Assembly: GCA_027972325.1 (NCBI GenBank)
Contig: JAPMOS010000300.1
Span: 1-31,990 of the forward strand
Length of the DNA: 31,990 nucleotides
Source of the DNA: Paratrimastix pyriformis
Taxonomy: Eukaryota; Preaxostyla; Paratrimastigidae
Direction: 5' to 3'
Below, piece by piece: positions 24,660 to 31,990 of the stretch. The notes under the pieces are model-generated. The model saw only the letters and a program-made list of their open reading frames with translations. It searched no databases and was not told the DNA's origin. The position numbers and the translations under genes are program-made. How positions within the stretch are numbered: the first letter of the stretch is position 1; the number at the start of each line of letters is the position of its first letter.

Positions 24660-27600
24660 TGCGCCTTGTGGGTCTCATTTGTGGTGGCGGAGTGGCGGGC
24701 GTCATGATATGGGTGGTGGTGGTGCCACCGATGATGGGGCTGCCCCCACGGACGCTGCTGTTGGCGCTGGTAGTGGCGGTGGCGGTGGTCATGCTGGTGG
24801 TGGTGGTGGGGTCATGACGATGACCAACAACCTCAACATCATCATCATAGGCGGACAGGTCAATGAGGCTGCTGCTGCCGATGCTGCTGCCGATGCTGCT
24901 GATGCTGGCGCTGGCGCTGGCCCTGGTGGTGGTGGTGGTGGTGGTGGTGGTGGTGGTGGTGGTGGCCCTGGCTGTGGTGGTGGTGGTGGTGGTGGTGGTG
25001 GTGGTGGTGGTGGTGGTGGTGGTGGTGGTGGAGGTGGTGGAGGTGGTGGTGGTGGTGGTGGTGGTCGGGAGGCCAACATCAACACCGGGCGATGCCGACA
25101 GGTCCACGATACTGCTGCCACCGGTGGCCCTGGCCCTGGCTGTGGTGGTGGTGGTGGTGGTGGTGGTGGTCGGGAGGCCAACATCAACACCGGGCGATGC
25201 CGACAGGTCCACGATACTGTCATCGAGCGTTAACTCGAAGCCGCGTGATGGCTGTGTCGGAGGTGGAGGCAGAGGGTGGTACGGAGGGGCGGGGCCTGGG
25301 TGGTGGTGCATGATTGGGGCCATTGTGGATGGAACCCCGGGCGCTGCTGCCATGTCGCGGGGTATGGTGCCGGTGGTTGATGTGGCTGGGGCCATGGCCA
25401 TGACCAGAGTGGATGGAACCTCGGGCGCTGCTGTCCCGTCGCGGGGTATGGTGCCGGTTGGGGTTGGGGCCATGGCCATGGCCATAGTGGATGGAACCCC
25501 GGGCGCTGCTGTCCCGTCGCGGGGTATGGTGCCGGTGGTTGATGTGGCTGGGGCCATGGCCATGACCATAGTGGATGGAACCCCGGGCGCTGCTGTCATT
25601 GCCGTGACATCCTCGTTCTCACCATCATCCTCAACGAGTGTCAGACTGAATTCACGAGTGGCGGCGACCGGGTGTGGCGATGTGGCTTGCGGTGGTGTTG
25701 GCGGTGTGACACGGGTGGCGCTGCCCGGTGGGGCGGCTCGCGGTGGTGTCGGCGGTGATAGTGGCGGCATGACGGCGGTGCTGCCGAGTGGAATCCGAGG
25801 CGATGGAATGGTGGTGGGGGTGCTGCTGCCTGGCGGGGACCGCGGTGGTGTGGGTGATGGCGGCGGGGTGTTTGAGACGATGCTCATCTCGAACCACTCG
25901 GGCTGGTGTGAGCTGGGCAGTTCGGGGCGGCGGGCACATCCGGCCGCCGTGGGGGTTGTCGGCGGGGTGGTGGTGGAGACCAAGGACAGGTCGGCTGTTG
26001 TGTGTGTGTGTGGGGGGAGGGAGGGAGGAGGAGGAGGAGGAACCCTGAGTATTTTGGAAGGGTGATGGTGATGGCAAAATGAAGGATGACTGGCGGAGGG
26101 GGTGGTGCGGAGGAGACGAGGGGGAGGAAGAATGAACAAGAACAACAACGAGAATGGAGGAGGAACGAAGAATGAACAACAACAACAACGAGGGAGGAGG
26201 CACGAGGGGGAGGAGGAGGAAGAGTGAACAACAAACAACGAAGAGGGCGTTGCCAAGCCAGAGAGAACATGCTGAGTATTTGCGCCATTTGAGCAAGCAG
26301 GGCAAAAACAGTGAGGTTTTGGGTGGTTGCTATTGAGACGAACGACAAGACGGACCAATACCACCATCCGGATGTGTGTCCGGGGGGCTATTGGCCATGT
26401 CCTGACTGCCGGAGCGCTCAGGTGGTGGGGTCTCAGGCGGTTCCAATGCCGCCGCTACCGCCAGCCGGCGCCGGGGCAGCCGCACCCACCCGAGCGTCGC
26501 CGTTGTTGATGTTGATGTTGATGATGATGTTGATGATGTTGATGTTGATGTTGATGATGGAGATGATGATGACGTTGATGATGATGATGATGATGTTATT
26601 GTTGTTGTTGTTGCGGTGGCGGTGGGGATGAGGGTCAGCCCTCCATCGGAGTCAGTCGGCGCGGGTGGCGGTGCTGATGTTGGTGGTGATGTATGGATCA
26701 TCGCTGAGACGGCTGCTGTTGCTGCCGGCGCGGATGATGGCGATGACGGTTCTGATGATGGTGATGGTGGTGCGGCTAATGTCGTGTGCGTGGCCGACCG
26801 CCTCGCAGAAGCAGCACCGCCACCACCACCATCACCACCACCAGGAGCCGCTGCGTCGAGGGCGCGCACACGGGCCTCCGCGGGGCCGAGAGTGGACAGG
26901 GACCGGAGCGCCAGGGGGGCCGGGGAGCTGGGGCCGCGTACTGCAGATCCGGCGGCACAACGGCTGGCGGTGTTGGCGGTGGCAGGGGAATTAGTGACAA
27001 TCCCCGGCGAGGAGCTGGTGGTGGTGGTGGTGGGTATCACCCGAGGTGTACTGGCGGTGGCTATCCCCCAAGGGGCATGAGTGGCTCTCTCCGGCGAGCT
27101 GTTGGTGGTATTGGCGACTCCCCGCGGGCTGGTGACAGCTGCTGCGGATGAGGATCGGGATGAGGGAGCAGACGAAGCTTCTCCGCATTGGTGCTGGGGG
27201 TTCGGTTGGTGCACTTGGGGCACTTGGTGCTGCTGTCGGGTCTGTTCCTCCTCCCGCCCCCCGAATTTGAGTGGGTTCGGTTGGTGCACTTGGTGCACTT
27301 GGTGCACTTGGTTCGGTTGGTGCACTTGGTTCGGTTGGGGCACTTGGGGCACTTGGTGCACTTGGTGCTGCTGTCCGGCCTGCACCTCCTCCCGCCCTTC
27401 GAATTTGAGTGGGTTTGCGCGGCCCCACTGGGCGGCCCCAGGCCTGGGCGGCTCCAACACGGCGCCCTGGGTCGGGGCCAGATGCCATGGCGGGTTGACC
27501 AGCACACACTGGTACCCCGGGGCCCGACCCAGGACAGAGTTGAATGACATGGGCGCCAGCTGACCGGGTGCGAAGATGAGCAGGCGACCCGGGGGACGGC

Positions 27601-29020
27601 CGGGTGATGGAGACGGGGTGGTGGTGGTGGGCGGGGAACGGCCGGGTGGTGGGGGTGGGGGTGATGGAGACGGGGTGGTGGTGGTGGGCGAGGTGGAGCT
27701 GGGCGGGGGCGGGCGGCGGCGGGGGACGGGAGGTCGCGGATCCTGCGGGGGGGGGGGGGGGGAGTGGCGTTCGTGGTGGTGGTTGGTGGTGATGTTGGTG
27801 ATGGAGGAGAAAAGGAGGGGATGGAGACGACGTTTGTTTCCGACCGACACCCCCCCCCCCCCCCACACACACACACACACACACACCACCCACCCGCCTC
27901 GCTGGCACGGACCGGCCGCGCGGGTTGATGATGGCGGCTTTCCTGGCGGCGCGGCTGTGGTGATGGCGGTGGTGTTCGGGCCGGGGTATGGCAGTCGGGG
28001 TAATAGCGACGTGGTGATGCAGCAGGTGGTGGGCGATGTCGGCCCAGGGGTTGGGGTTAGAGCCGCCGGTGATGGTGTGGCTATCCAACTGGGGATGGTG
28101 GCGGGTACAGGGGGCGCATCCCGCAGCAGGGAGAAGCGTGGACGTGGTGGTTGTGGGGGTGGGGGTGGTGGTGGTGGATGTGACCGGGGTGGTGATGACG
28201 ATGATGAGGATGCGGGGGACGGGGGTCCGGTGGGCGATGGTGGATCACGCCCCCGGGGTGGTGGTGCCGGTACCCGTGTGGGTGATGCCGGCCGGACCGG
28301 GGTGGGACAGACCACGCCCCGAGGGGGGGATTGAGACAGGTGTGGGGGCGGGGGTGATGATGGCGGGGGTGATGGCGGGGGTGATGATGGCGGGGGTGAT
28401 GAGGGCGGGGGTGATGGAGACTGCTGCCGGCGGAGACAGTCCAACCCCGACGGGTGGACATCCCCCGAACGATCCCGGGCGAGCACCCCCAGAAAAACTA
28501 TGTCGGGCCAGGTGGACATGGCCCGGGTTAGGGTGGCCTGCCGGAGGAGGGCATCCCGCAGGAGGGGATGGGCCAGTGGGGGTTGCCCACATGACCAGTG
28601 GATTCCACCCGGAGGGGTTGGAGCGGCGCGTCGGAGGATCTGCAGAACCGGGGGGCCAGTGATCTGGAGGGCACGCCCGGGGTCGAGTCGACGAGGCGGG
28701 CCGGCACTCGATGGGGTCAGTGCATTCCGGAGCTCCCGTTCGTAAATCATCAAGAGCGAGAGGTTGGCCCGTACGTCGGGGGGCAGGGCAGCAGGGTCGA
28801 CCGTGGGCCGTTGAGACCGGATCGGCGGAGAGCGAGGATGAGATGGCGGGGGTGACTTTTTGGATGCGGGACGAGGCGGCAGTGGAACATGACTTCCAGC
28901 TCGAGTCGTCACGGCGGCAACTTCTGCCCGGCCAGCTGCGATCCGGGGTTTTTTCCGAGCGAAAAATGCAGTGATCTTTTGTGTCTTAAGCTTCCGAGGC
29001 TTGTCTTCGTCCTTGGGCAT
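22674..29020 (-). CDS. MT-A70 family adenine methyltransferase-like gene with giant low-complexity insertions
   Basis: Exon structure only partly resolved. ATG at 29020 opens an N-terminal exon with TQKITAFFARKK (residues 13-24), very close to a PCNA-binding PIP box. Near 27485-27496 is the catalytic-type motif in GYQCVLVNPPWHLAP: NPPW where METTL3 has DPPW. The last exon (from 23560, after a CTTCTCAG acceptor, to 22674) has the rest of the MT-A70 fold: GLFFIWVHQPFVRATIKYL, LQYCDQIAWPLATP, HHATCLIFKRVG, GIHEVIETMLP, and the closing RPGWTVLVEAEW. METTL3/METTL14/METTL4 share this order and methylate adenine N6 in RNA or DNA. Between NPPW and the last exon are about 3.9 kb of mostly open Pro/Ser/Thr-rich, Asp-rich and poly-Thr sequence, partly coding and partly intronic. 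It includes IVDLS twice and LIDLS once, which look like SUMO-interacting motifs. A GT/poly-G tract near 27845-27890 is very likely intron, with a donor GTCCGT near 27924. Family call is good; total length and activity are uncertain. Confidence 0.65.
22950..23160 (-). repeat. Coding-frame minisatellite in the MT-A70-like last exon
   Basis: About four tandem units of 45-54 bp encode AQPGAYPHLLAAGTG repeats between the CLIFKRVG strand and the EVIETMLP helix of the methyltransferase. The array stays open in frame. It could be an insertion in a loop, or an intron, since it falls where the family is normally continuous. Confidence 0.65.
23570..25210. repeat. GGT/CCA microsatellites and SIM-like repeat in the MT-A70-like gene
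   Basis: GGT (plus-strand) runs at about 23578-23690, 24925-25065 and 25140-25170, and GAT/CAT runs at 24355-24380 and 24615-24660, encode His, Thr and Asp homopolymers on the minus strand. Two nearly identical segments at about 25069-25120 and 25177-25222 encode SIVDLSASPGVDVGLP, so this unit was tandemly duplicated. Confidence 0.7.
25320..25605 (-). repeat. ~85 bp tandem repeat in the MT-A70-like gene
   Basis: Four imperfect units encode APGVPSTMVMAMAP and TTGTIPRDGTA on the minus strand. They lie inside a stop-free stretch and probably belong to a disordered linker. Confidence 0.65.
27180..27420 (-). repeat. TTGGTGCACTTGG minisatellite next to the NPPW exon
   Basis: Short tandem units encode Val-His-Gln and Pro-Asn-Gln repeats. 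The array contains two copies of the segment that ends the NPPW exon: NPLKFEGREEVQAGQQ near the exon and NPLKFGGREEEQTRQQ further along. Exon-edge sequence has therefore been duplicated into the repeat. Confidence 0.65.
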
Positions 29021-29161
29021 GCTCAAGCACGTTCCTGCGGAGAGTTAGAGCGTGGCTGCTTTCTGGAAGCCGGAACAGACCTCAGAAGAACGCATGTCAA
29101 AATTTAAACAAAAAACCGTCACCCTGGCGTTTCCTTCAAATCGCCTTGATTCAATTTTTTG
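29021..29161. promoter_or_regulatory. Divergent promoter region, MT-A70-like / centrin
   Basis: 141 bp separate the two start codons. The centrin side has an A-rich stretch (about 29098-29116) and a CAATTTTTT stretch just before its ATG. No classical TATA box is seen. Confidence 0.45.
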
Positions 29162-29995
29162 ATGCAGTCTCAACCCTCTGGCGCGATGTCCCGGCAAAGC
29201 GGGGCTGGTGATCGGTTGGACCTCTCCCTGATCAGCCGAATTCGTCCTCAGAAGAAGGCTCGGTATGAGCTGACCGAGCAAGGTTTGTTCCTTGAAAAGT
29301 CTTTGCTTGCCAACACAAGATCCTTGGATTTTGTTGATTTGTACCCCTTTAGACAAACACGAAATTCGGGAAGCTTTTGACTTGTTTGACACCAACAAGC
29401 AAGGCAAGCTCGATTATCACGAACTGAAGGTCACTTTCCTTGGATGGACGAGTTCTCCATTTTCAGTGATTATTTTTTGGGGGTGTGGGATTCAAGGTTG
29501 CGATTCGCAGTTTGGGGTTCGAGATTCACAAGGAAGAAGTTCGGCGGCTCCTGCAGGAGTACGACCGTGAAAGGGGAGAGGCAATTGGTTTCGATGCTTT
29601 CCAGGAGATCAGTCTGTTGTTGGCATCGACGTCCTGCGGAAGAAGCTACCCTGTCGTCCTTCCTCACACATTTCTTTGGGTATCTCTGACTTCTAGTGAC
29701 CGAAAAGATGGGCCAACGCGATCCTCAAGAGGAGATGCAGAAGGCCTTCAGACTCTTCGATGATGACGGCACGGGGAAAATTTCCGTGAAGAATCTTCGA
29801 CGGGTCGCCAAGGAGCTCGGCGAGGATCTGCCCGATCAGGAGCTTCAGGCAATGATTGAGGAGTTTGATCGTGATCAGGACGGCGAAAGTCTGTTCGACC
29901 GATTTCTGTCGACCTCATCTTCCATCATCTCCCCATCATCAGTTAACGAGGCCGAGTTCATGTACATCATGAAGCAAACGAGCCTCTTCCAGTGA
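29162..29995 (+). CDS. Centrin (caltractin), 5 exons
   Basis: Exons 29162-29282, 29353-29429, 29497-29611, 29697-29888 and 29943-29995 (TGA), all in phase, encode 185 aa. Centrins are EF-hand proteins of basal bodies, centrioles and contractile fibres. After a basic N-terminal tail comes [18 protein letters not shown], then four EF-hands. Loop 1 (53-64, [12 protein letters not shown]) is near canonical. Loop 2 (89-100, [12 protein letters not shown]) is degenerate at the last position. Loop 3 (126-137, [12 protein letters not shown]) lacks the terminal Glu. Loop 4 (162-173, DRDQDGEINEAE) is canonical. Calcium binding is therefore expected mainly at sites 1 and 4. The linker [20 protein letters not shown] and the C-terminus are typical, though the tail ends SLFQ rather than the common Lys-Lys-Thr/Ser-Leu-Tyr-like end. 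Donors are GTTTGT, GTCACT, GTCTGT and GTCTGT. It implies a flagellated or centriolar cell. Confidence 0.95.
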
Positions 29996-30447
29996 AGCTC
30001 CTTCCATCGAAATCGGATCTCGTTACCACACACACTCGGGGGATGCACCCCCCGGATCCACCCTCCCCATCTAATCCTCCCCTCCCCTCCCCGGGAGGCC
30101 AGACACCCCCACTCGCCCACAGACCAGTGCGCACCCACACACGTGTCGGAATGAGGGGCTGTTGAACACCTCTCAATCATCTGCTGGATGCGAGTGTACT
30201 TCTTGCTGCGCTGCGCGGGGGAACTCCCAGATGCCTCCCTTCCCCCTCGGGGCACCATCCACGCTGTCTCTCGCGCGCCTCCCTCCGCCCTCCACCCCCC
30301 TGTCTCCTTGTCGATTTAATATTTTGACTTTTTCATGTTCCATCTTCTTCTGTTTTCAGAGGGGTGGGGGTGGGATGGGATGGGGAGGGGGGTGGGATGG
30401 GGAGGAGGAGGGGGGAGAGAGAGACTGGGGGGATGTTCACCCCCCCT
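29996..30447. other. Spacer between convergent centrin and GT8-like genes
   Basis: C-rich and purine-rich low-complexity sequence, including GGGATGGGG runs at 30360-30420. No gene is recognised. Confidence 0.5.
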
Positions 30448-30852
30448 TCAAACGCCCACTGTCCCTCCCTCGTCCCCGCCACCCGCCCCCCTCTGCCCGA
30501 TCTGCCCCAGGGACGCCTGGGCAGCCAGCACCAAGGCCTCCTCCACCCGGGGTATACCCTCCGCCCCCTCCACCACCCCCACACTGGCCCGCACCCGGTC
30601 CTCACTCTCCAACACATCCGACCATACCTTCCACCAGTAGGCCACGGCCTCCAACCGGGCGGCGGGTGGCGACTGGTCAGGGTGGGCGGCCGTGCTCCGG
30701 GGTAGAGCAGACAGTGCCGGCAGGAGGCGGGGAAGGAGGGCCGGACGGAGGAGAATCTGGACATCGGGCGGGGGTGGATGTTGCCAGGGTTTGAGCTCGG
30801 GACCCGTGTAGTGGAGGACGGTGGCCGTGCGCCAGCCCGAACCCCATTGCGG
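30448..30852 (-). CDS. Glycogenin-like GT8 glycosyltransferase, last exon only
   Basis: After an acceptor ACTACTACAG (minus strand) the frame reads PQWGSGWRTATVLHYTGP, then ELKPWQ, and later LEAVAYWWKVWSDVLE before the stop at 30448. The H-x-x-G-x-x-KPW block is the C-terminal signature of GT8 retaining transferases (glycogenin: HFLG..KPWNY), and the following YWW..W fits the conserved LWWNIF helix. The catalytic DxD part should lie upstream, at higher coordinates, but that DNA is AT-rich and shows no GT8 sequence before the window ends. About 134 aa are visible. The C-terminus is Gly-rich. Substrate unknown. Confidence 0.6.
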   Translation of the reverse strand, partial: PQWGSGWRTATVLHYTGPELKPWQHPPPPDVQILLRPALLPRLLPALSALPRSTAAHPDQSPPAARLEAVAYWWKVWSDVLESEDRVRASVGVVEGAEGIPRVEEALVLAAQASLGQIGQRGAGGGDEGGTVGV

Positions 30853-30855
30853 CTG

Positions 30856-31878
30856 TAGTAGTTATAAAAGGAGAGTTCTGACAAGCGATTTTCACACACA
30901 ATTTTTCACGCTTGCGTTGTTATTTGAGGCAAAAATCGATTTCTTCAGAACAAAATCTTTTTTTCTCATTATATTTTATTGAAAAGGAGCATTTTATTTT
31001 ATCAGCTTTGAATGATTTAAGCATTAATTTTCTCGAGCTACAAACGTTATTTGAGGCAAAAATCGAATTCTTCAGAGCAAAATCTTTTTTCTCAATGTTT
31101 TTTAAGTAAAACGAGCATTTTATTTTAATCAGCTTGGAATGATTTAAGCATCAATTCATTCGAGCTACAAACGAAATTAGAGGCAAAAAGCGAATTCTCC
31201 ATGCATTTTCAATTTTTTTCCATTTTGTCCCAGAAATTATTTTGCCATTTTGTCAAATCAAACAATTCAATCATCTTAAGCATCAAACGAAAATTCAATC
31301 AGAAACAGCTTATCTCTTCATTCAAAATAAAATTGTGACAAAGTGCTTTTCAAAAGTGATCATTAAATAATGCATCAATCTTAAGTAAATAATGCATTCT
31401 TTTGATTGAATCAGCTCAAATAATTGATTCTAAGAAAATGGAAAAGTATGACAAAATGATAAAACAATATGAAATTTGATTTCAGCACCGAGCCCTTTAA
31501 AGCGAAAATTTTCCAGCTTTGACATGAATTGAAAATCAATCAGATTTACCTTCTATTTCGAGATAAAAAACAGCGTTTCATCATTTGAGCTCTGAGTTTT
31601 AAGATGATAATTCAATGAGCAACTGAGGCTAACTCAATGAAATAGTGAATGAGTGATAGCAGTTGATTAACATGTAAAGGTATTTGAAGAAAAATAATTA
31701 TCTATAGTTAGTATATAGAGAATGAATTGTGATAAGCATCCAGTTAAGATTGATAGGGCTATTTGAACTCCTACAGGAGTTGATTAAGCTTCATGGTGAT
31801 GAATATTTCACTGTTACAATAACTAAGAAGAAAGGATGAGAGTGACGATTCCACAACAATAGTGTATGAATATTTCCA
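30856..31878. other. AT-rich block, abrupt compositional change
   Basis: From about 30856 the sequence turns suddenly AT-rich, unlike the rest of the window, beginning right at the presumed splice acceptor of the GT8 exon. It has no long open frame on either strand. It could be a long AT-rich intron, an inserted element, or a join to DNA from another genome. Confidence 0.7.
30915..31220. repeat. ~128 bp tandem repeat, about 2.4 copies
   Basis: Two full units (about 30915-31044 and 31045-31171) and a partial third share ATTTGAGGCAAAAATCGA, CTTCAGA.CAAAATCTTTTT, GAGCATTTTATTTTA, GAATGATTTAAGCAT and TCGAGCTACAAACG. The copies differ by scattered substitutions and small indels, so the array is not very recent. 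Confidence 0.8.
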
Positions 31879-31989
31879 TTAACGGAGCTTCATATCATGC
31901 ATTATATTATCTGTGTCAATACCTTCTCGAGTCAGTCTTCGTTTGACGAGTCTTTTCTTCTTTGTGTCATCAATCTTCTTGACAGCTTT
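31879..31989 (-). CDS. Partial lysine-rich reading frame at the right edge
   Basis: Minus-strand frame entering from beyond the window and ending in TAA at 31879: 36 residues, including KKIDDTKKKRLVKRRLTREG and ending IMHDMKLR. Its composition and lack of stops in AT-rich DNA suggest the C-terminus of a real protein. I do not recognise the family. It does not resemble the GC-rich coding sequence elsewhere in the window. Confidence 0.35.
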   Translation of the reverse strand, partial: KAVKKIDDTKKKRLVKRRLTREGIDTDNIMHDMKLR

Positions 31990-31990
31990 T

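Noticed and set aside
31768-31785. Short hairpin AACTCC-TACA-GGAGTT as a terminator
   Set aside because: A six-base stem in AT-rich DNA is expected by chance and no T-run follows.

Overview
The window is nuclear DNA of a unicellular eukaryote. It is GC-rich, its genes carry several short spliceosomal introns each, and it is packed with simple-sequence repeats: GAT/ATC, CA, CCACCT, CCA/GGT and poly-C tracts. A five-exon centrin gene implies a flagellated or centriole-bearing cell. A GC-rich free-living flagellate such as a preaxostylan (Paratrimastix-like) would fit, but that is a guess, not something the sequence proves.

Layout, left to right. 1-4875 (+): the 3' half of a RIC1-like gene (Rab6 GEF subunit), whose introns are almost pure GAT/ATC microsatellite. 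4876-7121: mostly non-genic, with a possible LINE endonuclease remnant on the minus strand. 7122-10517 (-): a four-exon TMEM62-like membrane metallophosphoesterase. 10601-11565 (+): an Rpp21/Rpr2-like RNase P/MRP subunit, divergent from TMEM62. 12363-12816 (+) and 13596-14057 (-): two convergent three-exon paralogs of a small ADF-H (coactosin/cofilin-like) protein. 14859-18783 (+) and 19956-22462 (+): two seven-exon paralogs with the architecture RING-like / TRAF zinc fingers / coiled coil / FN3-like / discoidin-like domain. The first has a ~1 kb near-perfect inverted repeat in one intron. Between them, on the minus strand, lies a class-3-type lipase (18843-19900). 22674-29020 (-): a very repeat-expanded MT-A70 family adenine methyltransferase-like gene. 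29162-29995 (+): centrin. 30448-30852 (-): the last exon of a glycogenin-like GT8 glycosyltransferase. From about 30856 to the right end the DNA becomes abruptly AT-rich, with a ~128 bp tandem repeat and, at the edge, a lysine-rich reading frame of unknown origin.

The genes are ordinary housekeeping or regulatory genes and form no operon or pathway. Several are arranged as close divergent pairs: TMEM62/RPP21, lipase/TRAF-like B and MT-A70/centrin.

The most striking signal is the splicing grammar. Across the nine multi-exon genes whose introns could be phased by homology and reading frame, the 5' splice site is GTC (mostly GTCTG or GTCCG) in 31 of 33 introns and GTTTGT in the other two; none has the textbook GTRAGT. 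Other highlights are the foldback, repeated duplication of exon edges into introns, a dispersed ~70 bp repeat, a methyltransferase carrying PCNA-binding-like and SUMO-binding-like motifs, and the compositional break at the right end. Exon coordinates were worked out by eye from phase and homology, without transcript data.
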